A DNA stretch of 43,842 bases from positions 1 through 43,842 of the forward strand of contig CAIJXV010000016.1 of the NCBI GenBank assembly GCA_903824675.1, read 5' to 3'. The notes beneath the pieces were generated by a model. That model did not search any database. It was not told the DNA's origin and was given only the letters and a program-made list of their open reading frames with translations. The translations under genes and the position numbers were made by a program. Source of the stretch: an uncultured bacterium. Lineage in GTDB: Bacteria; Verrucomicrobiota; Kiritimatiellia; CAIKKV01; CAIJXV01. This document shows, piece after piece, positions 13,838 through 22,869 of the stretch (positions within the stretch are counted from its first letter, which is position 1; every line of letters begins with the position of its first letter).

Positions 13838-15660
13838 ACGGGGGGGGCTCCGGCGGCGGGGGGGCGGGGGGTTGCGGGTCGTTCGGAGGGATGATCAAAC
13901 GGGCGGATCTCGCCCGGGAGGCGCCGGGTGAGGAACCCAATGAGGAATCGGGCTCCATACCAAAGGTGGGTGAGGATTACGCCCAGGGCGACGAGAAACC
14001 AATCGAGCGGCGAGCGAGAGATCGTGCAAAGAAGGACGATCAGGGTATAGAGGGCGAGAGCGGAGAGGTAGAGGGGGCGGAGGGGGGGAAGGAGGGCGGC
14101 GACACCGGCGCCGCCGATGACCCCGACGGTGAAGAGCGAGGGCATGAAATAGGACAGACGCCGGGATGTTTCGGGGAAACGCCGGGCAAAGTAGCCCCGG
14201 TGCAAAGCATACCTTCCAATCTGCCGGAGGTGGGGGAGAAAAAGTTTACGGCGATGGTGAAAGACCAGGGCCCGGGGTTCATAGACGATGCGAAGTCCCA
14301 GAGCGTGGGTGAGTTCCAGGCAGAGGAAGGTATCTTCCCCCGGCCAGAAATCGGTGCGAAATCCCTTGAGCTGGCGAAGCGCGTCCGTGCGGACGAAAAA
14401 GTTACAACTGGGGAAATCATCCACTTGCCGCACCCGATCGGCCTGATAGCGATAGCGGTAGTTGCCGGATACCAGCCGGTTGGCATAGACGCGCCCCCCC
14501 AGTTGAGCCAACCAGGGGTCCAGATGAGGGGTGACGGCGGGACCTCCGACGCCGACGACATCGGGGAGTGAAAAATATTCCAAGCCGCGTTGAAGCCATT
14601 CGGGGACGGGAAAGGCATCATCGTCGAGGAAGACGGTAATGGATCCGCGGGCGGCGGCGATTCCGAGATTGCGTTTTTCGGCGGGACGAATTTTACCGGT
14701 TGGGATTTCGCGCCAGCGTTCGGGCCAGGTCCGGCCGGTGGGGGCATCGGGAAGGAGGAGGACCTCGTAATTCGAATACGACTGGTCCGACAGGGCGACG
14801 ACGATTTCGTCCAGGAAAGAAGAGGCGGCGGGGCAGGCGATAAGGATAGAGGCGAGCGGGGGCGGGACCGGCAGGCGGGTATCCGGAATCGATTGGTAAT
14901 ATTTCAAGAGATGAAGGCGGTAGAAGACGGCCAGGGTGTCGACGATAATGTGGTGAACCATGCGCGGCGGCACAAATCCACCCTTGCCTTGGAAGTCGAC
15001 CGTGACGGGAGCCTCGGCAATTTTGAATCCCTGTTGATGAATCAGGGTGAGGAGTTCAAGGTCAAAGGCAAAGGCCTTGACGAGGATCCGCGGAAAGGCC
15101 CATTGAAGGGAGTTGCGGGTGAACAGTTTGAGTCCGGTTTGGGTGTCGCGGATGGGCAACCCGAAGAGGATCTTGACGCACCGGTAGTAGATGGCGCTCA
15201 TGATGCGGCGTTGCCACGGGTAAGAGATGCGCGAATCGGGATGCTGTTTGGAGCCGATGACGACGTCGACCTGCTGATCGTTCAGGATCCGGAAAAATTC
15301 CGGAATTTGGCCGGGCGGCAGATCGAGGTCAGCGTCTAAAAAGACAATATGGGTTCCCCGGGAGGTTTCGAAACCGGCCCGCAGGGCCGCGCCTTTGCCG
15401 ACATTCCGAGGCAGGAGCAGGGGGCGCAGTTCGGGGATTTCAGCCTGCAGGCGGCAGAGTTCAGCCGCGGTCTGGTCCTGGCTGCCATCGTTGATAACGA
15501 CGATTTCGAAGGGGACCTGACCGGCGAAAAGGGCTTGGACGCGGCGGACGTTGTCGGCGATGACTTTTTCGAGATTGAAGGCGGGCATCAAAACGGAAAG
15601 CAAACCGGGTCCGACCGCCTGTCGGACGCTATCCCATGCATTTTGGTTAAGGTTGTACAT
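13834..15660 (-). CDS. Membrane glycosyltransferase with two GT2 domains
   Basis: A 608-residue protein when started at ATG 15660. An upstream in-frame start at 15819 would overlap the Trm112-like gene. Domain 1 (about 20-255) resembles dolichyl-phosphate-mannose-synthase-type GT2: LSVLMPAFNLEKVI, VINDGSQDQT, FLDADLDLP, DTQTGLKLF. Domain 2 (about 270-500) is another GT2 with VFLDDDAFPVPEWL and a GEDTFLCLE motif near an FHHRR segment. Hydrophobic helices at about 515-590 anchor it in the membrane, followed by a Pro/Arg-rich tail. It probably moves sugars from nucleotide or lipid carriers onto a lipid or polymer. The two domains suggest two sequential transfers. No good ribosome site precedes 15660, so coupling to the gene 26 bases upstream is likely. 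Confidence 0.85.
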   Translation of the reverse strand: MYNLNQNAWDSVRQAVGPGLLSVLMPAFNLEKVIADNVRRVQALFAGQVPFEIVVINDGSQDQTAAELCRLQAEIPELRPLLLPRNVGKGAALRAGFETSRGTHIVFLDADLDLPPGQIPEFFRILNDQQVDVVIGSKQHPDSRISYPWQRRIMSAIYYRCVKILFGLPIRDTQTGLKLFTRNSLQWAFPRILVKAFAFDLELLTLIHQQGFKIAEAPVTVDFQGKGGFVPPRMVHHIIVDTLAVFYRLHLLKYYQSIPDTRLPVPPPLASILIACPAASSFLDEIVVALSDQSYSNYEVLLLPDAPTGRTWPERWREIPTGKIRPAEKRNLGIAAARGSITVFLDDDAFPVPEWLQRGLEYFSLPDVVGVGGPAVTPHLDPWLAQLGGRVYANRLVSGNYRYRYQADRVRQVDDFPSCNFFVRTDALRQLKGFRTDFWPGEDTFLCLELTHALGLRIVYEPRALVFHHRRKLFLPHLRQIGRYALHRGYFARRFPETSRRLSYFMPSLFTVGVIGGAGVAALLPPLRPLYLSALALYTLIVLLCTISRSPLDWFLVALGVILTHLWYGARFLIGFLTRRLPGEIRPFDHPSERPATPRPPAAGAPPV

Positions 15661-15686
15661 GCCCGGAGAGGGAAGAGGGTGGCGGG

Positions 15687-15869
15687 TTACGCGGGGGAAG
15701 GGAGTTCGGCTTCGTCCATCAGGAGAATAGGGATTCCGTCCCGAATCGGGTAGCGCAGGCGGCATTCGAGGCGGGTACAAACGAGCAGGTCTGCTTGCCG
15801 GGCCAAGGGGGCTTTGCATTTAGGGCAGGCCAGGATGGCCAACAGATCGTCGGTTATCGGGTCGTCCAT
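15687..15869 (-). CDS. Trm112-like zinc-binding protein (YcaR/UPF0434 type)
   Basis: A 60-residue protein with CPKC near the start, a second Cys pair in VCTRLECRL and the family ending YPIRDGIPILLMDEA. Trm112 proteins bind zinc and in many organisms activate methyltransferases; bacterial stand-alone forms often lie next to lipid A or glycosylation genes. Start ATG 15869 has AAGGAA just upstream; an upstream start at 15905 has none. It is first in the minus-strand operon ahead of the double glycosyltransferase and the radical SAM enzyme. Confidence 0.83.
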   Translation of the reverse strand: MDDPITDDLLAILACPKCKAPLARQADLLVCTRLECRLRYPIRDGIPILLMDEAELPSPA

Positions 15870-16030
15870 AAATTCCTTAATTTTGTGGGGATGCGGGGAA
15901 ACCAACCCCCGGCACCCTTACCTGCATTAAGGATAACATGCCGGCGGGGTAAGAAAAGACGAAAAAACGTCTTATTTTAGGGCGGAAGTCCTTGAAAAGA
16001 GGGTTGAGTGAAAATAATTTCACAAAAAGC

Positions 16031-16058
16031 TTCCCATTATCCTGCGGCAACCTATAAT
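16031..16058 (+). promoter_or_regulatory. Sigma70-type promoter giving a near-leaderless mRNA
   Basis: A perfect -10 TATAAT (16053-16058) lies 16 bases after TTCCCA (16031-16036, four of six matches to TTGACA). Transcription should begin about 16065, within three or so bases of ATG 16068. No ribosome binding site precedes that ATG, which fits leaderless translation. Confidence 0.5.
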
Positions 16059-16067
16059 GCATCCCCT

Positions 16068-17510
16068 ATGACGGACGAAAAAGCGGTAAATGAAGACCCA
16101 ATTCCCCTCGGGGAATTAAAGATCGATTTAACATTTGGGCCAGGTTGGGCAAAGGCGCCACCGCCGGCACATGCCTTTGAGCACGCCGATGGTTTTGATG
16201 AAGGCGACCGCCGGCGCAGTCGTTTCAATCGCGACTCGGGCGGGGGTGGCGACCGCGATCGGCGCGGAGGACGTGATGCGGCCCGACGGCGGCCTGGCGG
16301 CGGGGGCCGTGAGCGCGGCGAGCCCGAGCCGATTTCCGGGGCACCTCGTATGACGGCGACATCCGGCCGTGAAGATCCTCTGCCGACACTGGATCTGGAG
16401 ATCGAATTTTTCCCGGAGCGGCGGGGATTGGCGCCCTTGGCGCACCGGTTGGCCCGATCGGGCCGGGCTTTTTCATTATTTGAAGTTTCCTCCTTATTTT
16501 TAAGCAAACCGGAATACTATGCCGTACGTGTTGCGATTCCGGAGGGCGTGGCGGGCGGGACGATTCCGATGCTGTTCCAGTGTCAGGAGTGTAAGATGGT
16601 GTTTGCCGACCGGATGGCGGCTGAAACACACGCTTTTGAACGGCATTACGAGAAATTTTACCGCAAAGAAGAGATTGAAGCGGAGCCGCCGAAAGGCCAG
16701 TTTGTGTGCATCGCGCGGTGTACCCTGTCGGGTGAGGTGTTGGGCCCGCCGAATTATCATGGCTACCAGGAACGGTTGCTGGCCTTGCACAAGGCGCGAT
16801 TCGGGCATTTATCGCTGGACGAATACCGGAAAAAAGTTGAAACCCTGCATGATCCGGCCTTGGTGGAGCAGTGGAAAGACCGGATGAAGGTCCAGACGGT
16901 CTATCACCGGATCGATGCGCCGGAAGGGACGCCGCCCTTAGCCCGCTGGATTGATCTGGAACGGGATTTCCGGGAACGCCAGGCGGCGGTGATGATCCAG
17001 GATGGCCGCAATTTTGTGATTCCCGGCGTAGTGGCCACGGTGATGGAAGATGGCCGTATCCGCTCGATTGCGAGGCTGGCCTGGAACCACGAAGCCCGGT
17101 TCCCCTTGAAATTGTCGATTGTCCTGCGGCTGGCCTTTCGCCGGCTGGGGTTGCATTTGTTCAAAACGGCGGAAGGGGCGACTTACGTCACCTCTATCTG
17201 TCCCGCGGCCCTGGATGCGGCACAGGCTGTTCCGGTGGTCCGTGAAATTCTCGAATATCTGGCGACCCATCCACGGGTGAAAATCAATGAAATCTCGCCG
17301 GCGTTACGCCCGGGAGTGATTGAAACCGATCCCGGGGTGTTGGAAGTGACGCGGGCACTGCGTTGGTTGGTGGATCGAGGACATGTGATTGAATTCAACG
17401 ACGGTCGGGTAATGGCGCCAGATCAGTCGGTTCTTCGGGTTCAACATGCGCGGCGTAAGCGAGGAAAAGGCGAGGACTCTGCCGGCGGCCGGCCGGCGGG
17501 AGTGCGGTAA
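16068..17510 (+). CDS. C2H2 zinc-finger, Arg/Gly-rich probable nucleic-acid-binding protein
   Basis: A 480-residue protein. Residues about 45-98 are low-complexity and Arg/Gly-rich (GGGGDRDRRGGRDAARRR type), like RGG boxes of RNA-binding proteins. A folded part follows, with a single C2H2 finger at Cys172, Cys175, His188 and His193 (C-x2-C-x12-H-x4-H, with Phe179 at the usual place). The last 90 residues (EILEYLATHPRVKINEISPAL, then RALRWLVDRGHVIEFNDGRV) look like a winged helix. No enzyme motif is seen. A soluble regulator or RNA-binding protein is the best inference; the family name is not recognised. ATG 16068 is chosen over 16008 because a TATAAT box lies between them. Confidence 0.7.
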   Translation: MTDEKAVNEDPIPLGELKIDLTFGPGWAKAPPPAHAFEHADGFDEGDRRRSRFNRDSGGGGDRDRRGGRDAARRRPGGGGRERGEPEPISGAPRMTATSGREDPLPTLDLEIEFFPERRGLAPLAHRLARSGRAFSLFEVSSLFLSKPEYYAVRVAIPEGVAGGTIPMLFQCQECKMVFADRMAAETHAFERHYEKFYRKEEIEAEPPKGQFVCIARCTLSGEVLGPPNYHGYQERLLALHKARFGHLSLDEYRKKVETLHDPALVEQWKDRMKVQTVYHRIDAPEGTPPLARWIDLERDFRERQAAVMIQDGRNFVIPGVVATVMEDGRIRSIARLAWNHEARFPLKLSIVLRLAFRRLGLHLFKTAEGATYVTSICPAALDAAQAVPVVREILEYLATHPRVKINEISPALRPGVIETDPGVLEVTRALRWLVDRGHVIEFNDGRVMAPDQSVLRVQHARRKRGKGEDSAGGRPAGVR

Positions 17511-17615
17511 AACGCCCGGAGTGATCGATGCCCGAGTTGCGGACGGTTTAAAGGATGGTTTTCCCGGACAGGAAACCGCTTGTCGAAACCGATGGATTGG
17601 GGTAAAAACTTCGTT

Positions 17616-20588
17616 ATGAAAAACCACACCCGCACTTTTTTCATGGTCAGCCTTTGGTCGGTTTTCATGGCCTCTATTCTCGCTGTTGTGGGGGTTCAGG
17701 CACCGCCGGCCGCCGAAGCTCCGCAGGCCAATGCGGCCGACCAGAAGATCGATGCGGATATTCAGTTTGCCGCCGGTCTGGTGCGGCTGGGTTTTCCGGA
17801 TTATGCTGAAAAAGTAATGAATCGCCTGATTGCCGAATATCCCGAGGCCAAAGCCCGGGCGGCGGCGATCAAGATCCAATCCCTGACGGCCCGCGGGAAA
17901 TTCGACGAGGCCGAAAAGCTGATCAAGGAGATGCCGCCGGACAGCATCGAAACCCTGAGCATGATGCTGGCGCTGGGGGATGCCTATTATGCCTGGAATA
18001 AGCTGGGCAACGCGAAACAATGTTACGAGTCGTTTTTCAAGAAATATCCAAACGGTCCGCCCAAAGAACTGGCCAAACTCTACAGCGAATCCGCCTATCA
18101 ATTTGCCCAGATGCTGTCGTTAAAAGGGGACAACAAGGGGGCCTTGGAAGCCTATCGGTATGTTTTGATGGGCCAGCCGGATGCGGACACCGAGCGCCAA
18201 ATCAAGGCGGAGATGGCCGAGTTTCTGTTGAAGGTCGGCCAGGATGCCCCGCCGGCGGAGCGCAAGGCGCTGTTCGCTGAGGCAACCAAGCTGTGTACTG
18301 AAATCCAGTGGAAGGGTACGGACCTGTTTTTTGGCAAGACGGTGGTCATCCTGGCGCACATGAAGCTGGTCGAGGGGGATCCGACCGGGGCGGTCAAGGT
18401 TATCAGTGATTATCTGCCGATGCTGGCACAAATTGAAAATTTTCTGAAAGAAGAGAAGATTTCGCTAAAATTCAGCCCCATGGCGGAGTGCCGGTTTTTG
18501 CTGGGGACGGTGGCCGAGGATGAGGGGCGGAAGATGGTGGAGAATCCCGCCCAGTTGGATGCGGGCAAGAAGAAGCTGGCGGAAGCCCTGACGCATTATT
18601 ACACCATTTTCATGAAATATTATGCCAGTTCCTGGGCGCCGGAGGCGGGGAAGAAAGCCGAGGGGATCGTGGCTTTTCTGGAATCGAAGAAGATCACCGT
18701 TAAAAAGCCGAATCTGGACATGACGCAATTGATGGAGGCCCAATTTGTCGAGGCCAAATCCCTTTTTTCAGAGAACAACTTCAGTGCGGCGGCCGAGAAA
18801 TACCTGGAAGTGCTGAGCATGTTTCCTGAACAACCGAGATCGGTCGGCGCCTTGCAAGACCTGGCGACCTGCTATATTCAGGAAGGCGGGTCGGAACCCT
18901 TTGCGAAGGCGGTCACCCAATATCTGGCCCAACGGTTTGCGGGGAACAAGCGGGTGGCGACCGAAGCCGGAAATGCCCTGCTGAACATTGCCGGGATTTA
19001 TGAGGGACAGGGGAATCAGGCGCGGGTTTCCGATATTTATCAGGATTTTATCGACCGGTTCAAGGATCATGAAAAAGTGCCGCTGGTGATTTACCGGTTC
19101 GGGGATTTCAAGTTCCAAGAGAAGAAATACGCGGAAGCCCTGATCTATTACAACCGCCTGATTGCGGATTATCCCAAAGCGCGACAATATTCCGATGCCT
19201 TGAGCCGGGCGGCGCAGTGTGCGACCTCTTTGGGCAGTCATTCGAACGCGTGTGAATATTTGACCAAGTATCTGGCCGAGCTGTCGCCGGGCGCCGATAA
19301 AGTGGCGGCCACTCTGCGGTTGGGAGAAGCGTATCGCGCCAATGACCAAAACGTTCAGGCGATCAATGAATATGTGCGGGTGGTGAAGTATGCCACGGAG
19401 GAGGCCAACCTCTATTCCCGGACGCCGGAGGATGTATCCCGAAACCGTAAACTGGTGGAGATGGCGCTGTATTTTAAATCGGTTTGCTACACCCGCCTGA
19501 AAAAGCCGGAAGACCGGATCCCGATGTTCCAAAGCAAGGCCATCGAGGGTTTTGAGCAGTTGGTCAAAGACTATCCCAAATCGGACCTGGCGCCGCAAGC
19601 CCTGAGCGTGATGGGAACCCTGCTGTACATTCAAAATAAGCCCACGGAAGCCAATTCCGCCTACGAGCGGCTGAAACGGGATTTTCCGACCTCCGACCAG
19701 GCCTCGAACATTGTTTTCGTGCGCGGCGATAGTCTGCTGAAAATGGGGCGAAAGGACGAGGCGGTCAAGGTATTCAACGAGATGTTCGACAATGCCAAGG
19801 CTTACACGCCCCAGCAATTCATGAAGGTGGGCGGCACGATGGCTGAGGCGAAGGAATACCAGACGGCGATCAAGGCGTTCGAGTTGGCCCGGCAAGGAAC
19901 GGATTCAAACACCTGGCAATTGGCCACGCTGGGCCTGGGGGAATCGTATGCCTCGGCCTCGAATTACCTGGCGGCCATTCCACCCATGGAAGAGTTGTTA
20001 ACCAAGTTCCCCAAATCCCGCGCCATATTGAACGCTTATTTCATCCTGTCCGAAGCGTATGCCCAGAAGGCCGGCCAGGAGGCGGATGAGGTGAAAAAAC
20101 GGGAGTTTTTCAACAAGGGGATCAGTTATCTCAATAAGGCGCGCCGCCTGATGGATCCGGATATGAGGCCCCAGGCTGATTTGAAAGTCGCGGCCATCCA
20201 ATTATTGCAGGGAAAAACCGACGATGCGATCGCCTCCTACATGCGGTTATTGCTGACGGCGGATTTGAACAAGACTTCGGTGCGGCCTTTTGTGGAAGAG
20301 GCCTTTGTTAAAGTTCAGCCGTTGTTGATCGAGAAAAAATCCTTTCAGGATGTCATCGACAATTGCGAAAATTATGTGACCACTTTTCAGCAGGGGACGT
20401 ATCTGAAACAAGCGCGGGAGTGGCGCAGCCAGATGCAGATGAAGGGCTTCAAAGGTGCCGGAGTGGTGGCCGAAGAACCGCCGGCGGCGGAAGCTGCTGC
20501 TGCGCCGTCCGCCGTCCCGGCTCCTGCTTCTGCGCCTGCCGCGCCTCCGGAAGAGGGTGCGGGTACCGCCGCCCCGGTAGCGCCGTAA
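17616..20588 (+). CDS. Large secreted TPR protein of the ExbB/ExbD cluster
   Basis: A 990-residue protein. The start at ATG 17616 gives a signal peptide (charged MKNHTRTFF, hydrophobic core, cleavage near VGVQA at about 29). The body is almost entirely TPR-like helix pairs, for example KFDEAEKLIKEMP, NFSAAAEKYLEVLSMFPEQ, KKYAEALIYYNRLIADYPKA and GRKDEAVKVFNEMF. The last 40 residues are rich in Ala, Pro and Glu (AAAAPSAVPAPASAPAAPP), a flexible tail. TPR arrays act as scaffolds; in the periplasm of motor clusters they often bind peptidoglycan-associated or outer-membrane partners. It leads a same-strand run of seven genes ending in a terminator. Its exact partner is unknown. Confidence 0.8.
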   Translation: MKNHTRTFFMVSLWSVFMASILAVVGVQAPPAAEAPQANAADQKIDADIQFAAGLVRLGFPDYAEKVMNRLIAEYPEAKARAAAIKIQSLTARGKFDEAEKLIKEMPPDSIETLSMMLALGDAYYAWNKLGNAKQCYESFFKKYPNGPPKELAKLYSESAYQFAQMLSLKGDNKGALEAYRYVLMGQPDADTERQIKAEMAEFLLKVGQDAPPAERKALFAEATKLCTEIQWKGTDLFFGKTVVILAHMKLVEGDPTGAVKVISDYLPMLAQIENFLKEEKISLKFSPMAECRFLLGTVAEDEGRKMVENPAQLDAGKKKLAEALTHYYTIFMKYYASSWAPEAGKKAEGIVAFLESKKITVKKPNLDMTQLMEAQFVEAKSLFSENNFSAAAEKYLEVLSMFPEQPRSVGALQDLATCYIQEGGSEPFAKAVTQYLAQRFAGNKRVATEAGNALLNIAGIYEGQGNQARVSDIYQDFIDRFKDHEKVPLVIYRFGDFKFQEKKYAEALIYYNRLIADYPKARQYSDALSRAAQCATSLGSHSNACEYLTKYLAELSPGADKVAATLRLGEAYRANDQNVQAINEYVRVVKYATEEANLYSRTPEDVSRNRKLVEMALYFKSVCYTRLKKPEDRIPMFQSKAIEGFEQLVKDYPKSDLAPQALSVMGTLLYIQNKPTEANSAYERLKRDFPTSDQASNIVFVRGDSLLKMGRKDEAVKVFNEMFDNAKAYTPQQFMKVGGTMAEAKEYQTAIKAFELARQGTDSNTWQLATLGLGESYASASNYLAAIPPMEELLTKFPKSRAILNAYFILSEAYAQKAGQEADEVKKREFFNKGISYLNKARRLMDPDMRPQADLKVAAIQLLQGKTDDAIASYMRLLLTADLNKTSVRPFVEEAFVKVQPLLIEKKSFQDVIDNCENYVTTFQQGTYLKQAREWRSQMQMKGFKGAGVVAEEPPAAEAAAAPSAVPAPASAPAAPPEEGAGTAAPVAP

Positions 20589-20639
20589 GGGTACGCCCGA
20601 GGCAGGATTTAATGTGGACCTAAGGAGAGGATTCGGCGT

Positions 20640-21437
20640 ATGAAAACTATGCAACGGTGGGTTGTGGCGATGGGGATGATCGGCTGGACCCTCGCCGGCG
20701 TCAGCGCCGCGATGGCGGCCAACGTGATGTATTTGAAGAACGGGAGTACCATTCAGGCCAAATCGATCCAGTGGCGCGAAGGGGCGCAGGAATACCGGGT
20801 GGAAGATTTCAAGAACACGGTCATGCCCATTCCGTTGGCCCAAGTCCAACGGTTGGATGTCGATAAACCGGCGGATTTCGACCGGGCCAAGGGCATGGTG
20901 GATGGCGGCCAGGCTGAAGCGGCCGTGCCGATCCTGGAGAAGATGGTGGATGAATATCGGATGCGGTTGTGGGACAACCGGGCGCGGGAATTGCTGGGCA
21001 AGGCCTATTTTCAGAAGCGGGACTACAAAAAGGCAGGGACGATTCTCGAGGATCTCTTTAAAAATGCGTTGCCGGGTCAGATCACACCCGAATTACGCCG
21101 GTTTTATTGGGAAACCCTGATGTTGATTCCGGAACGCCAGAGCTCCTTGAAAAAGGATATCGAGGCCACGATCACCAGTGGTTCGCGGGACTTGGCGGCG
21201 TCGGCCATCCTGATGCGGGCGGAGCTGTATCGGAATCAGGGCCAAAAGGAAGATGCGCTGGTTGATTATTTGAAGGTGGCGGTGTTGTTTGAAGATGTTC
21301 CGGCCATACATCCGGAGGCCCTCTACAAAGCGGCAGAGGTGCTGGACGAAATGCGGGACCCCCGGGCTGCGGAAATGCGCAAGAAGCTGAAAGCCCAGTA
21401 TCCCGGAAGTAGCTGGGCTAAAAAAGATGTCAAATAA
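20640..21437 (+). CDS. Secreted SH3-like plus TPR protein of the ExbB/ExbD cluster
   Basis: A 265-residue protein with a signal peptide (1-27, ending SAAMAA). Residues 28-75 resemble a small beta barrel (VMYLKNGSTIQAKSIQWREG; PIPLAQVQRLDV). The rest is helical and TPR-like (AEAAVPILEKMVDEY; KRDYKKAGTILEDLFK). It starts 51 bases after the large TPR gene, with GAGGA eight bases before the ATG. The secreted location and the neighbours suggest it joins the large TPR protein in a periplasmic complex linked to the ExbB/ExbD motor. Confidence 0.72.
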   Translation: MKTMQRWVVAMGMIGWTLAGVSAAMAANVMYLKNGSTIQAKSIQWREGAQEYRVEDFKNTVMPIPLAQVQRLDVDKPADFDRAKGMVDGGQAEAAVPILEKMVDEYRMRLWDNRARELLGKAYFQKRDYKKAGTILEDLFKNALPGQITPELRRFYWETLMLIPERQSSLKKDIEATITSGSRDLAASAILMRAELYRNQGQKEDALVDYLKVAVLFEDVPAIHPEALYKAAEVLDEMRDPRAAEMRKKLKAQYPGSSWAKKDVK

Positions 21438-21455
21438 GGGTCGGTTGTTTCGCAC

Positions 21456-21485
21456 TTGATGCAGGCAGGTTTGAAAGACTATACT
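21456..21485 (+). promoter_or_regulatory. Possible internal promoter before exbB
   Basis: TTGATG (21456-21461), an 18-base spacer and TATACT (21480-21485) lie in the 76-base gap before exbB. An overlapping alternative is TTGAAA (21471-21476) with TAATTA (21493-21498). Either could let the motor genes be made independently of the TPR genes. Confidence 0.35.
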
Positions 21486-21513
21486 GTACGACTAATTACA
21501 GAGAGGATACGCG

Positions 21514-22347
21514 ATGAAAAAACAAATGGGTTGGCTGGCGGTCATGGTGGTCGTGGGATTCCTGGGTATTCTTTGCGCGCGAGCGATGGCTCAAGATGCG
21601 GCGCCCGCGGCGGCGGGCGCAGCGGCTCCCGCAGTGGCGGCGGCTGGTAATGCGCCGGCGGGCGCGGGGACCGAGTTGAAGAAAGATGCCGAGGAAAAGC
21701 CCAAGGTCGATACCAGCTTCATGGCCATGGTGCTCAGCAGCGGATGGCTGGGCGTTGCGCTTTGGCTTGGCTTGCTCGGCGCATTGATCTCCATGATTTA
21801 TTTCACGATCGATTGTTCCATGACGGTTCGAACCGTCAAGATTGTGCCGCCCGAGCTAATCCGCAAAGTCAACGAATGCATGCAACAGGGCGATGTGTTC
21901 AAGGCTTTGCAATCCTGCAAGGACGAGCCCAGCCCGATGGCCAACATCCTCGCCGCCGGCCTCAGCCATGTGGAAGATGGATATGAAGTCATCCAGGAAG
22001 CCGTGACCGTGGCGGCGGAATTCGAGAGCGAAAAGCTGATGCAGCACATTTCCTGGCTCTCCGTGACGGCGGCGCTCGCGCCCATGCTCGGACTGCTCGG
22101 AACGGTGCAGGGGATGATCATGGCCTTTGAAACCATCGCCACCGGCGGCGGCGCGCAGACCGGCATGCTGGCCTTGAGTATTTCCCAGGCCCTTTGGACC
22201 ACGGCCGCCGGCCTCACCGTCGCCATCCCGGCGATTACGGCGTTCACGGTTTTCCGTAATTTTGCAAATAAAGCGACCCTGCGGATGCAAGCCATCACCA
22301 TGGATCTGATCAAGGATCTGCGGAACGTCGAAGTCGTTCCGGAATAA
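21514..22347 (+). CDS. exbB: ExbB/TolQ/MotA-family proton channel protein
   Basis: A 277-residue inner-membrane protein. It has a signal-like N-terminus (to about 26), then an Ala/Pro/Gly-rich periplasmic segment (27-66), then three membrane helices at about 74-98, 180-206 and 222-244. The family core is LAPMLGLLGTVQGMIMAF followed by QALWTTAAGLTVAIPA. Thr197 and Thr230 match the conserved channel threonines, whereas the glutamate equivalent to E. coli ExbB Glu176 appears to be Gln225. ExbB pentamers surround ExbD and turn proton flow into motion. AGAGGA precedes the start. Three ExbD genes follow directly. Confidence 0.92.
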   Translation: MKKQMGWLAVMVVVGFLGILCARAMAQDAAPAAAGAAAPAVAAAGNAPAGAGTELKKDAEEKPKVDTSFMAMVLSSGWLGVALWLGLLGALISMIYFTIDCSMTVRTVKIVPPELIRKVNECMQQGDVFKALQSCKDEPSPMANILAAGLSHVEDGYEVIQEAVTVAAEFESEKLMQHISWLSVTAALAPMLGLLGTVQGMIMAFETIATGGGAQTGMLALSISQALWTTAAGLTVAIPAITAFTVFRNFANKATLRMQAITMDLIKDLRNVEVVPE

Positions 22348-22429
22348 ACGACCGCTCGATGGCCACCCTCCGGCTGGCGGCAGCTTTTGCGAGCGCCCTG
22401 GCCGGCGATTGTACGTGCGGGAGGAAAAC

Positions 22430-22855
22430 ATGGCGAAAAAAGTTAAAAAGAATTACGAAAGTAACATCGACATGACGCCGATGATCGACTGCGTCTTTCA
22501 GTTGATGATTTTCTTTATCGTAACCATCCAGTTGGACAATGATCAGATCAGCGAAAAAATCAAACTGGCGCAATCTCCGAATGGTCCGAAGATCGAAAAA
22601 AAGATACCCGGTACGATGATTATCCAGCTGGATAAGGACGGGAATATCCTGATGGGCAAGGCGGTTTGCAACGAAGCGGCCTTGAGAGGAATTGTCGGCT
22701 TAGCCGTCAATCGGATGGGACCCAGTCAGGTGAATATCATGATCCGGGCGGATACGAAGACCAAGCACTACTATGTGAGACGGGTGATGGATATTTGCAC
22801 GGAAAAAGGCATCTATAAAATCCAGTTTGCCGCCATGAAGAAAAAAGGCGAATAA
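22430..22855 (+). CDS. exbD: ExbD/TolR-family protein, copy 1
   Basis: A 141-residue protein started at ATG 22430, where GAGGA sits five bases upstream. A short cytoplasmic lysine-rich start is followed by one membrane helix, SNIDMTPMIDCVFQLMIFFIVT, with the proton-path aspartate at Asp20, then a periplasmic ExbD domain of about 100 residues (IIQLDKDGNILMG; VRRVMDICTEKGIYKIQFA). It lacks the NRP motif shared by the next two copies and has a longer linker, so it is the most divergent of the three. Confidence 0.9.
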   Translation: MAKKVKKNYESNIDMTPMIDCVFQLMIFFIVTIQLDNDQISEKIKLAQSPNGPKIEKKIPGTMIIQLDKDGNILMGKAVCNEAALRGIVGLAVNRMGPSQVNIMIRADTKTKHYYVRRVMDICTEKGIYKIQFAAMKKKGE

Positions 22856-22869
22856 CGGAGAGGTGATTT

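Noticed and set aside
13834-15819. Longer glycosyltransferase starting at 15819
   Set aside because: The extra 53 codons overlap the Trm112-like gene, are Pro/Arg-rich and precede the natural GT2 start; 15660 is preferred.
18768-19895. 375-codon minus-strand frame inside the large TPR gene
   Set aside because: Antisense shadow of a repetitive TPR coding region; no motif and no ribosome site.
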